From the NCBI GenBank assembly GCA_026874595.1, contig CM049317.1:17640882-17704881 (forward strand): DNA of 64,000 bases, in the 5' to 3' direction. Under the pieces are notes generated by a model that saw nothing but the letters and a program-made list of their open reading frames with translations, did not search any database and was not told the DNA's origin. The position numbers were made by a program, and so were the translations under genes. This document shows, in pieces, positions 50,371-60,013 of this stretch (positions within the stretch are counted from its first letter, which is position 1; each line of letters begins with the position of its first letter). This DNA comes from Sipunculus nudus (taxonomy: Eukaryota; Annelida; Sipuncula; Golfingiida; Sipunculidae).

Positions 50371-50899
50371 ATGTTTGATCGCACCTTGACTTTGCTGCTT
50401 GTCTTTGGACTGGTTATGGCGTCTGTGGTACCAAGTGAGGGTATGCGTACGTTTATGTTTGTGTGTTTGTTTGTATTTGTATATTTGTATTCACCACATA
50501 ATTCGCACATTCTTAAACAATTTAAGAAACGATTATATGTTAGTGTGCATCCGGATCCACCAACGTCATCAAGTAATAGTCACGCATGTTGAGTCACTTG
50601 TGCATAGTGAACACGTTAATATGGACCGAATAAGAAAATAGCAGAAAAAAGAGGAGAGGCGCGCCCCTGTGTCCCCTCTAAATCCATGCATATGGTAATA
50701 ATTAATATATATAAGAAAAAATAGAAAATTTTCTTTTTCTAATCGGTGATTTATAGAATTTATCAACAAAAGACCCTTATTTGCTGAATTGTAATATCCC
50801 AATTCATAATTTCTGTACTGATCTCCGAATCATACTTGTTTTATGGTGAAAAACACGTCATGAATGTCTTTTAAAATATGAGAACTGTCTAATGGATAA

Positions 50900-50956
<57 letters not shown>

Positions 50957-51828
50957 AAGAGAGATAGATAGATATATAAATAGATATATAGATAGATTGT
51001 CGGCTACGTTTTCTTGTTCATTTATTTCAGGAGGTAGTTCGAGTGATTCAAACAGCGACTCTGCGGACTCCTCGGACGACAGTGACTCCTCGAACGATGG
51101 AGATACATCGAGTGACAGCACCACCGAAGCAAACCAAGGGGGTGAGCTTATCTTTAGAGATCTGCTTTGTTTACAACTACTAAAATCAAATCAAAACATT
51201 CGTCACCTCCTTACTTGTAAGATATGTATAGTTCTTTAAAAGCCCTTTCATAGAAGACCGAGTGCGTGTTAAAAATTGACAAAATAAAACGTGTGCGTCC
51301 ACTGGATTTCTCTTGAGCCCTTACAAGGTTTATATTTTCAACAACAGAAATTTTGTTATGTATATGGTCCATGGCAACCTTTTAGTTTTAGCTGTTTTCT
51401 CATGTACAACAAAACATCACACAGTTTAATGATTGACTCGAACGAAATATGACTTAATTGGCCGTTGCGTGAAGGGTTGTGCGTAACGTGCTCAATATTT
51501 TTCCGGTCAGCTTTTTCATTTTGTTTTAAAATACATTGATTATTCGACCAGCTGATGTTTAAACTAGCCAGTTTAAAACTGTGGTCATTATTTTCATATT
51601 AAATGCTAGCTTATATAACATGAAGGCATTACAAAATCAGCTCAGATATGTGAAATTTTCCTTGAAATTACATTAGTTTTAACAAACTTTTAATAAAGAT
51701 TTTAATAAAGGGACAATAATAGTTGTTATGGTTGTTTGCTATATTAAAAACAAAAGGGTCACCATGAACAGCAACTTAGTATCCATTAAATTGTGTTTAT
51801 ATCCTCTTTTTCAGATGGTATAGTGTAA
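50371..51828 (+). CDS. Predicted secreted Ser/Asp-rich acidic protein (3 coding exons, 64 aa)
   Basis: Coding exons are 50,371-50,440, 51,031-51,141 and 51,815-51,828. Exon 1 encodes MFDRTLTLLLVFGLVMASVV then PSE: a short charged start, an apolar core and small residues, as in a signal peptide. Donors (GG|GTATGC, GG|GTGAGC) and acceptors (TTTATTTCAG|G, CTCTTTTTCAG|A) are canonical, and both introns are phase 1, so one frame runs through to TAA. The mature part, mostly exon 2, has 14 Ser and 9 Asp in 36 residues, arranged as SSSDSNSD, SSDDSDSS and DTSSDS, and ends in DGIV. It has no Cys and almost no basic residues. All six serine codons are used, so it is not a slipped microsatellite. Known analogues of this composition are phosphoserine-rich matrix proteins such as phosphophoryn and acidic mollusc shell proteins; a role in calcium binding or mineral matrix is inference only. 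A further acceptor-like site (50,351-50,364) precedes the ATG, so a 5' untranslated exon is possible. Confidence 0.72.
50904..50996. repeat. (TA)n and GATA-rich microsatellite in intron 1
   Basis: (TA)n to about 50,956, then GAGAGATAGATAGATATATA-type repeats up to 50,996, only 35 bp before exon 2. Length changes here could move the branch-point region of intron 1. Confidence 0.92.
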
Positions 51829-51865
51829 CCGTAAGGAGTGAGTATTTCTGTTTTTGGTATAATGG

Positions 51866-52077
51866 GGGGCCTAGCAAGGAATTACTAAGGGTGGCGGTTG
51901 TAGCAGGAATACCTACTCGGCAAAGGCACACATTTCAATATATATATATATAATTATCCTATTGACTGGTAAGTTAAACTTAGATATTACAGTTTAAATT
52001 TATTTGTTGTTGGGGGGGGGGGATGGGGGGGGGGGGCGGGGAGGAGCCTCCTGCGGCAACTCACTAGCTACGCCCCT
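51866..52077. mobile_element. Non-autonomous hAT-like element (MITE)
   Basis: The segment is bounded by the direct repeat TGGTATAATG (about 51,856-51,865 and 52,077-52,087), a probable 8-10 bp target duplication. The ends are GGGGGCCTAGCAAG on the left and, read from the other strand, (CA)GGGGCGTAGCTAG on the right, giving imperfect terminal inverted repeats. The interior holds TA and long G-runs (52,010-52,037) and no open frame. An 8-bp duplication and a CAGGG-type end fit hAT elements; assignment is tentative. It lies about 38 bp after the stop codon of the acidic protein gene, thus probably in its 3' untranslated region. Confidence 0.6.
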
Positions 52078-52087
52078 GGTATAATGA

Positions 52088-52760
52088 TACAGCAATGATA
52101 GTTTTCATTGTAAGCTGAGATCTGGGTTTTCCGAATCTAATACGCTCTTTACACAGGGCTTTAACTATAGGTGTACTTCTTATATGGTAAGTGCTGTTTG
52201 TTATGACCTCGTATCCTGCATTGCTACACCAGAGGGGAGCACCGTATTTTTGTCCAATCAGATGAAACCTCGTGCTGGAAGACACGGGCAAGCGAGGAAT
52301 ACACGGAGCCAATCATGTTCATTTCGTTTTGAGTGACAGCTCATCGCCCCGGTAACCGTATGAACAGGCCACAGGCTAAGAGAGAATTGCCGCAGATGTG
52401 GTTTACTTAGGGCCTTGGCCACATAGGATGCCCGGTCGGTGAGCTGTTATTGAAACGAAACGTAACAACAAAGGCTGCGTGCACACCTTGCTGGCTGGTT
52501 TCAGTTCTGCAGACACCAGACACATAGCTAAGCGTACAATAACACAGTCTTACTGTCAGAATCGAATCGGTCGATGATGCGAGAATGCAGAGGGAGCAAT
52601 TGAAATTCGAACGTAAACTTGTCTTCAAACGGCGTTTAAGCGCAGCTATGGGCGGAGCCAGGATGCCTGCCGCGTGTTTGTTTCTTAACATCTGGTTGGC
52701 TGCTTGTCACATCATACGCACGTATTGTTCAGCGGACAACGAACCGCCATCTGGTGTCTA
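52088..52760. other. GC-richer island with CCAAT and GC-box-like words
   Basis: Clearly higher in GC and CpG than the surroundings. GTCCAATCAG (52,253), GAGCCAATCATG (52,308), GGGCGGAGCC (52,651) and TGGTTGGCTG (52,693) resemble CCAAT and GC boxes, so a promoter is possible. It could equally be a mobile element or a recent insertion. Minus-strand open frames (52,064-52,312 and 52,407-52,691) have no motif. Confidence 0.35.
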
Positions 52761-52909
52761 AATATATCATAAACGGCCAAGGCTGGCAGCGTGAAAATCA
52801 TTTGCTTCTTTAGAAGCGTAAGATTTCCGCTGCCTCGGGAGCGTAGAATCTGACGGAACGTTTCTAATTCCCCTATCTTTAAATAGACCATTTATTGGAT
52901 TCTTCCTGG

Positions 52910-52911
<2 letters not shown>

Positions 52912-52965
<54 letters not shown>
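52912..52965. repeat. (TA)n microsatellite
   Basis: About 27 TA units. Confidence 0.95.
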
Positions 52966-52969
<4 letters not shown>

Positions 52970-53684
52970 TATTCATGTTGGTTGGTCGGTGTGGGCGTGT
53001 TTGTTTTCATAATTTATTGTTTCTTTACTATAATGCAAAGTCTCATGATATAACTATTATTCTAATTATATTTTCGTATTTTGTCTGCATTGTAGAAAAA
53101 AATAAGACAACGTGGATAAGAAAACATGGATATCTGGCAGGCGGAGCCAATGTTTTACTGATGCATTAGCCTTCATTATAATCATTTATCCAGTTAAAAA
53201 AATAAAACACTCTTTTAAGTTTTAACAAAATTAACAAAGGCATGTGGTCATTTCAAAAGTGTGATCTTCCTACTTCTGAACCTTGTGAATTCACCTGATA
53301 CATTAAAGATATAATCCGAGCATCAAACTGCGTGTTTCTATTTTATGAAGAATGTTATCTGTATCACAAGTGTATGTGTTATGCCTGAATTACGGCTGTG
53401 ACCTACTATAGCGTAGTCCTCACTTAACACGTTCTTGGAGGTCGTGGGAGAAGGTGACCTTGCCGTAGGAAAAGGGGACCCCCCGCATTTCCTATATATG
53501 ACCAATACATGTCTAATATAAAGAAGTCTCTTTAATTTTAATTATTCTAACATTTTTATATTTCCATGGGGAGATTTTGAGCGGGTCTCAGTCGGATAGG
53601 AGTTTTCTACATGGCACCTGTAAATTCTCGAAAATGCGGAAGTCATGTCGGTGTTTAAGCTTAAGTCCTCTTGACACAGGACTG
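52966..53684. other. Unassigned sequence
   Basis: No gene seen. An AATAAA word lies near 53,200; if the acidic protein transcript runs this far it could serve as a poly(A) signal, but nothing ties them together. Confidence 0.35.
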
Positions 53685-54180
53685 CGACCTTTTGTCCCCT
53701 TTTGAGCGACCAAAAATTGGCCCGGACGCACAATGGTCGCCTTAGCCTAGAAAATCCAGTTTCTGTGTAACTGCTCCAGCTCCTGCTGTTCCTCCTTGAA
53801 CCAAGCAAAATGCAAATTTTAGGCATTTGCATACCTGTCTCCCCTGTGCTTCCCCAATGCCAACAACGCGTTCACTGTGTCTCCATTCTGCAACCACGGC
53901 AATGATTGTGCCTCCCCTGTGCCTCCTTGGAGCCACCTTTGAGCAAATCACCTCCTCATCGACCTATGTGCGACTGCTTGGAACATGTTCAAAAATCCAT
54001 GGCGACAAAGGCGTCAATGGGGAACTCTGAAACTCCTGTTGACCTCATTTGAAAGACTTAGGCAACGAGTTTGTCTTCTTCGAGCCTTGAACCACGACCT
54101 GGTAAATTTTTGGGTCGCACACGGGCGGCATAAAGGTCACGTGGCATATGGCCATCTATCAGATAAGTGTAACTGCCTAT
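53685..54180 (-). repeat. Inverted duplicate of 8.28-8.74 kb
   Basis: Complement of the left-arm segment. Shared words include TTTTTGGGTCGCACACGGG, CGACCTGGTAAA, GTTTCTGTGTAACTGCTCCAGC, TGCCTCCCCTGTGC and ACGCACAATGG. Several overlapping open frames on both strands (53,542-54,185) follow from the GC-richer composition; none is conserved in the partner. Confidence 0.75.
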
Positions 54181-54815
54181 TATAGGTGTAAATATTGTTT
54201 CAATTCTTCCAAGTCCCAGTTTGTTTTGTCGTTATTATGAAGACTAGTTTACTTATAGTATAGAAAGCATGAGAAGCATGAACTCTACTTTGGGTAACGC
54301 CTTTTACCCCTTTTCAGCCTTTGAGTTAAACAGGATGCCTTCTTAATTTAAGATTGATTACAATTTTAATTGTTGTTAATGAACAATTAATTAAGACCTC
54401 GTCTGCCCTTTGTGTTAAGGTGTGGTCTATCAGAACAATATAACTTAAATACAACATTTTATTTGCATTACACTATAGCAAAATAACGGATACGTTTTGT
54501 GCATTTTCATGTATTCTTAAGACTCACATCTTCATTTCCAATATGAAGTATATGCACGATAGTATTCAGGGTTTAATGTAGAAATACCCATAAAACCTTC
54601 TAGTTAACTTTGTCTTATCCTTACCGAATACTAGAAAGCTTCGGCCTTAAGTGAACCTTCCGTACACTACAACGTATTTATAGCGATCATACCACCATAC
54701 TTTAAAAACCATGGATCGCCCATAATATGTTTCTTATCTGTCATTGATGATCCCATTTATAATTTCCAATTACCTCAAACAATCAACAGGGCCAGTAATC
54801 AATTTAGGCAGAAGA
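54181..54815. other. Unassigned AT-rich sequence
   Basis: By position this should mirror about 7.0-8.2 kb, but I see no convincing match. No gene. Confidence 0.4.
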
Positions 54816-55050
54816 AGTGGTAAACTAAGTCCGATGCTGCATTCCTAACTTGGGCTCGAATCCATACATCATTTATATTTAATTAAGATTACTTACAGTA
54901 TACTCAAATGTCGAAAAAGTACGCTTTGTATTTTGCATTACGAAAGCCTAATTCGGTTTAATCAATGTAATATGAGTTTGGTGTAAGCGGTTAGTTGTTA
55001 TTCGATTTACTCTGCCGCAAAAAAAAAGATTATATTCCGCTGGACATTTA
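54816..55050 (+). repeat. tRNA-like repeat (possible SINE), copy 2
   Basis: AGTGGTAAACTAAGTCC (box-A-like, near 54,818) and GGGCTCGAATCC (box-B-like, near 54,853) are in the order and rough spacing of a Pol III promoter. The segment is the complement of 6,715-6,985. Confidence 0.45.
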
Positions 55051-55054
55051 TTAT

Positions 55055-55705
55055 GACACTGCAAACTATCAAGTTTTGTCTTTTCTAGCAAGCAGTCGAG
55101 TCGTAAATAACATACTGAGGCAATAATATACCTCATTATCGTCGGGGAAGAAATATAAGGTCCCGCTGGCATGACATGCCCGGGCATGAAATGTTCTTAT
55201 AATTAGTATCAGTGCTGCATATTTGACATCAAGTATACAGAAGATATTTTATTACCTAGCCCTTTGATATACTGTTTAACGCATGAAATGCTATGTGTCC
55301 TCAAGTAGTGATACTGCCAATATGTATCAAACAGTTGAGACAAAATACGGCCTCACACAACATGCACTAAATACCTCGAATACCCTGAGGCCTCTTAGAA
55401 CATTTCATCATAAATACTTCTAACACAATCATGTCATGTTCTTATATAAAGAACAGGTCCACCTTCGATAGTAATGCAAGAATCTATGGACCATAAAAAA
55501 TAAGAAGTTAAAATGTTGATATATTTTACAAATTTTTAATATACCTAAGATAAAGTGCAATTCAATTTGACAAGAGAAAATCATCGCGTCTCTGGATAAT
55601 AAACATTTTTCTCCATAACTATATGCCCTACGAATGTTACGGCATTTCAATTACCCCTGCTCAAACGAAGAAAATTAGATACCAAGCCAATCTAATCTGT
55701 GCAAC
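55055..55705 (+). repeat. Interspersed repeat family P, copy 3
   Basis: Same orientation as copy 2 and the reverse of copy 1. Shared words include GCTGGCATGACATGCCC, CTATGTGTCCTCAAGTAGTGATACTG (also in copy 1), AATTCAATTTGACAA and CGAATGTTACGG. It follows the tRNA-like repeat directly, matching the mirrored order at 5.3-7.0 kb. Confidence 0.78.
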
Positions 55706-55723
55706 TACATACCAACATAAAGT

Positions 55724-55726
<3 letters not shown>

Positions 55727-55779
<53 letters not shown>
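55727..55779. repeat. (TA)n microsatellite
   Basis: About 26 TA units. The minus-strand or plus-strand frames across it are artefacts. Confidence 0.95.
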
Positions 55780-55784
<5 letters not shown>

Positions 55785-55935
55785 TGTTCACTTAACAAGT
55801 ATTTTCATTCACTTATTCGGCTTATATCCCCATGTTCTATGGGGCATATGTTACTGCTCATTCTGATTCATGGAAGTCCGGATCAGGATGATGAGCATGA
55901 CACACAAAAAATATAATTCTTCATTGTGCCATTTC
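55785..55935 (-). repeat. Inverted duplicate of 640-830
   Basis: Complement of the first duplicated segment in the window. Together with 53,685-55,705 it makes the right arm corresponding to 0.6-8.7 kb. The left arm is about 3-4 kb longer between these points, which is accounted for by the LINE insertion. Confidence 0.65.
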
Positions 55936-56690
55936 CTGAAAAAATAGGTATCAGTTTCTGTTCATAAAGAAATAGAGGTTTCATGAGGTGTCTTTAATCT
56001 GATGAACAAACAGTTAAAATTTAGATGCTTGCTTATGCGAAAGATGTTGTTTATACAATTCATTTGTATGTTTAAATATATGTCATCTGATCCTGTTGGC
56101 CATGATACCTTGAACAGCAGAGTAATAGGATGATTACATGTGTACGTGGGCGATTACGTTGGTGGAGTGCCTAGTCACACATTTATAACTTTGTGAAGTT
56201 ATATTTATATCTTTTTTCAAGTTCCTGCCCTAAGATGCTGCTACATATACCAGTAACAGGTCATTAACACCTTATACTATTTATTACTAGCATCTATATC
56301 TGTGCGTTTACTCATATATATCTTATTATTATTAATAATATTATTATTGTTGTTATTATTAACATCAATATTTGTATTGTTATTATTCTTATTGTTATCA
56401 TTACTTTTATTATATTTTTATTATTATTATTATATAAACTGCAAACTGTGCCCGACTTAAATGTTTTTCGAATAATATGTGAACTGAAAGACTGCACCCC
56501 TTGATTGTATTGTTTACAGGCGTGGCCGTTTTATAAACTGTAATGACCGACTTGTTTGGTATTGCCACTGTATTGGACTTTTTACAGGCCTGGGGTCGAT
56601 ACGCTGTCCTCAACCAAATACAGATGCAATACTAAATTGGCCGGTTAATAACAGTTAAGAATCTTCCTCCACGAGTTATTCCAACAAACA
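55936..56690 (+). repeat. Diverged extra copy of the 44.2-44.9 and 46.7-46.8 kb sequences
   Basis: ACTAGTCACACATTTATAAC-like sequence, then AAGATGCTGCTACATA and CTAGCATCTATATCTGTG (56,170-56,310), parallel 44,660-44,800. CGACTTGTTTGGTA...GGCCGGTTAATAA (56,548-56,650) parallels 46,680-46,790. TTA trinucleotide repeats lie between. This is a shortened copy of the right inner arm. Confidence 0.65.
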
Positions 56691-56714
56691 GGGTTCTGCT
56701 GTTTATAAATATTT

Positions 56715-56873
56715 ATGTGTGTGTGTTTGTGTGTGTGTATGTTTGTGTGTTTGTGTGTGTGGAGAGAGATGGAACTAGCATACACAGAAAAGTTGGTACC
56801 CTGCTGATGGGAATCGAACCCATAATATTTCGATTTCTGGTCGGCTGTTTTAACCACTACGCTTTAGTGTATT
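56715..56873 (-). mobile_element. tRNA-derived SINE with microsatellite tail
   Basis: Read on the minus strand from about 56,873: AGCGTAGTGGTTAAAACAGC (box A), then about 25 bases, then ATGGGTTCGATTCCCAT. The latter holds the box-B consensus GGTTCGATTCC inside a perfect five-pair T-stem. The 3' part runs through GGTACCAACTTTTCTGTG to an (ACAC)n/(AAACAC)n tail at 56,715-56,762. An intact acceptor stem is not seen, so this is a Pol III-type retroposon, not a tRNA gene. Confidence 0.72.
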
Positions 56874-57216
56874 TGCACAATTTTATAGGAACCAGCGGAG
56901 CATCCGGCCGGACTTCAGAAAAGTTTTGCACAAGATACAAAACTGAATCTGCCCTCCTTTTTTTGGATTATGATGAATTGTGAAATAAATCGGACTAACT
57001 TTATGCATGAAATAAAAACAAAAATATATACAAATAAAAAAATCAAGGTTTACAGAATAGGCCTACATCACGAACACCCACTCGTGAGTGTTTGAGAAAG
57101 GTACCGGTAATCCCCGTTGTTCATTCCGGGTGCCAATGTTTGACTTGTAGATTACACACGAAACATTGTATCCTCTGAACAAAGGTCATTTTCTTTGGCG
57201 GTTGAACTTAATTAAA
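56874..57216. other. Unassigned sequence
   Basis: No gene or repeat recognised. The plus-strand frame across 56,717-56,980 begins inside the SINE tail and is chance. Confidence 0.45.
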
Positions 57217-57218
57217 TA

Positions 57219-58199
57219 CAGTAAAACCCCGCTAACGCGTCAACCTGCGGGACGATGCAAAATGGTCGTGTTAGCGGGGTGGTCGTGTTAGCGGGATTCT
57301 TGTACATATTAATACCTGTGTTAATAAGGGTATTTCAAGTAAATGCTTAGTTGGTGTTCCCTTTTTAAAATTCCAAATCGAGTGGCTAGTATCTTTGACT
57401 AGTACCGAGTCTCGGCGGTCTTGATGAGTTCTATCTTCTCCTAGAAACTGAGCTGTTTAGGTTTTATGAGTTGGCATTGTAGTTATTCTCGCAGCATTGG
57501 TCTTAACACGAAGATGGTCTGATGTCAAACACGTTGTGAGAACAGAATGGAGTGTTACTCATATGATTCCTGCTTGATCATTGAAATGACATTTGTAACA
57601 GTTTAACTTTACTCACCTGAATCCATGCGTGTGGCGTCATTTATGTTTGCCAAACACCTTTTTGATCAGTATGTTTATTCTAAGCCGTACTCAACAAACA
57701 ATGTAACGGACCGTGGAGTCCAATATCTATTGATTCGAATAGTTTTGCTAAAAGGTTGGGTGGAATTATAAACAAGCCTTACCAATGCTGGGCAGATAAA
57801 AGCGAGCTTTCCCACGTGCCTGGCTAATTAATTACGGGCCATTATCTTAGTCCAAGCTCGGCGATGAGCATGTCATCTTCCTTACGGGCCGCGGTCGCCA
57901 CGGGCCAGTTGTCGTGATACGGCTAATTAATTACGGGCTATTATCTAAGTCCAAGCTGGGCGATGAGTGTGTCATTTGCTTCATGGCCTGCGGTCGCCAC
58001 GGGCTGGTGTTCGTGATACGGGGGCTCATCTGAAGGTCGGGACCAAAACAGGTGGTCGTGGGTCGTGATAGCGGGGTGGTTGTGTTACCGAAGTTTTTGT
58101 ATATGGTGATCTATATTAGACAATTCTGGGAAAAAGGAACGTGGTCGTGTTAGCGGGGTGGTCGTGTTAACGGGATGGTCCTTATGCGGGGGTTCACCG
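57219..58199. mobile_element. Pogo/Tigger-like non-autonomous DNA transposon (981 bp)
   Basis: The left end is CAGTAAAACCCCGCTAACGC. The right end, read from the other strand, is CGGTGAACCCCCGCATAAGG. TA lies directly outside both ends (57,217-57,218 and 58,200-58,201). The CAGT(A/G)AA(A/C)CC(C/T)CG start and TA duplication are the known pattern of pogo/Tigger members of the Tc1/mariner superfamily. Subterminal copies of GGTCGTGTTAGCGGG occur two or more times at each end. There is no transposase frame, so mobility would need a partner element. Confidence 0.82.
57822..58019 (+). repeat. 99-bp tandem duplication inside the pogo-like element
   Basis: Two copies, 57,822-57,920 and 57,921-58,019, each starting GGCTAATTAATTACGGGC and ending TTCGTGATACGG or TGTCGTGATACGG. 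They differ at roughly a tenth of positions. Confidence 0.9.
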
Positions 58200-58201
58200 T
58201 A

Positions 58202-59977
58202 TATATTTCACCTAAGCTATGGAAGGATTTTATGACATATGTTACAGTAGGCCTATGTATGAGTTTGCACGTACGTCCTTTACTATTGGTTTGTATCATT
58301 CAAAATTATATCTCCGACTTGACATTAGGTAAAGTATATTAAATATGTATCACATATAAGCTAGTTTTGATATACTCATCTATAAGCAAGGCCCAGTCTT
58401 TTTTTAAATTAAAATAACCAATACCTCAGCAAAATTTATGACATATTCATATTGATTATGCTCAGTCACATAAACTGCTAGGCCCGCATAGCTTAGTACT
58501 GCAATTGACATATGATGTATTCGAATTTGAACATAGAGTGCATGATATTGAGAAATTTTCATAATTTATCTATTCAGTTAGAGAATTAAAAGACATACGC
58601 CACATTGCATTGTTTCGCTAATTACGGAATTATTTGCAATCAATTACGAATTAATTTCAAGACGTATAAGTCTACATCTGTTATTAAATTACATGTTCAC
58701 GTCTGACAGCCGTAGTTTCAGGCTCAGTGCAGAGTAATACAACCTGTGCCGTTATTGAAAAAAAAATAATAAAAGAAAAATACGAATATGCCAGCAAGGG
58801 GCTGAAATTATCACTTCATGCTTTTCGTTTTCCACTCAGTATGTTTATTGATACCTGCATTTGTTAAAATGGATCCCGGGGTAGTGTTTGGTACGGTAAC
58901 AACGTAAAAAAAAATGAAAAATATGTGAGCCGTGTGCAAAAGGCAAAGCTATCTGGTTGAGGCCATCCATATCGATAATCGGAACATTTTTTTTTTATTT
59001 TAAAGCTTTATTACCCAATATATATTCAAATAGATGTTGCACAATAGTAAATAAAGCCATCTGTTATTGATATGGGCGATTTACCAGGTATAAAAAAATA
59101 TCGTCACAGTTCAGCTTTACAGATTCTAAAAATTGTTAACGGAGCTTCAACAGATATATAGAACATTAACGTGTTACTGTTACTACTCTCTGAATTCCTT
59201 TAACGTTCCTGTGAAAATGGATTATGCACACATTACATACAGAACAAGGGCGACGACTTATTAGAATTATGTAAATAGCTATTATATATATTAAAGGTAT
59301 TTCCCGTATAAAAATAAACATTGGGTAAATTTTGAATTAATAAATGATCTATTACTGATCCGGTAACGATGGTTAAAAGATATCAACAATGAACAAAAAA
59401 AATAAAGAAGTTTAAATTGTCTAAAATTTTATATAGAACATTATATTTACACTAGGAAAGAATATAGAAACATAGAGTAATATCCTTTATAATGAGATTT
59501 AAAATTATTTTAGGATAGCGAGCACTCTGGAAACTACAATTCATTTTACACATTCGTCCAGCCATTACGCAAATAGGAAAGGATAAGCGTCAGTTCACCT
59601 CCGAATTTTTACATAAAAAAGCCGATGTAAACAACTCTATCTTACCTGGTCATATAGAAAATATTTTATCGTATAATTAGCAAATCACAACTGTATAACG
59701 ATTATTTATATAATAGAATTACATCTAAGATATCGTTCAAGGTGTCAGTTATGACCATCTTTCAAATATGACTAATGTCAAGACTTCCAGGTTGCTTCAT
59801 GTAATTAGAGAAATATTGCGAGTCACTTGTTCGTCGGTAGGAAATGCCCAATACACCCAAGAGCCGATCTTCCATTATCGCTCAATCGGAGCTTTCGAGG
59901 CAGGTTACCAGTGAGCTCTTGGCAATTACATGCATCTAGTTGTAGTGTGATTTATTAAGATATGAAACCTTAGTCAA

Positions 59978-60013
<36 letters not shown>

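Noticed and set aside
50858-51124. 88-codon minus-strand frame rich in Glu and Ser
   Set aside because: It is the antisense of exon 2 of the Ser/Asp-rich gene and runs into the intronic (TA)n; the sense-strand splice sites decide the strand.
56796-56873. Genuine tRNA gene on the minus strand
   Set aside because: The T-arm is good, but no pairing acceptor or anticodon stem was found and a microsatellite tail follows, so SINE is the better call.
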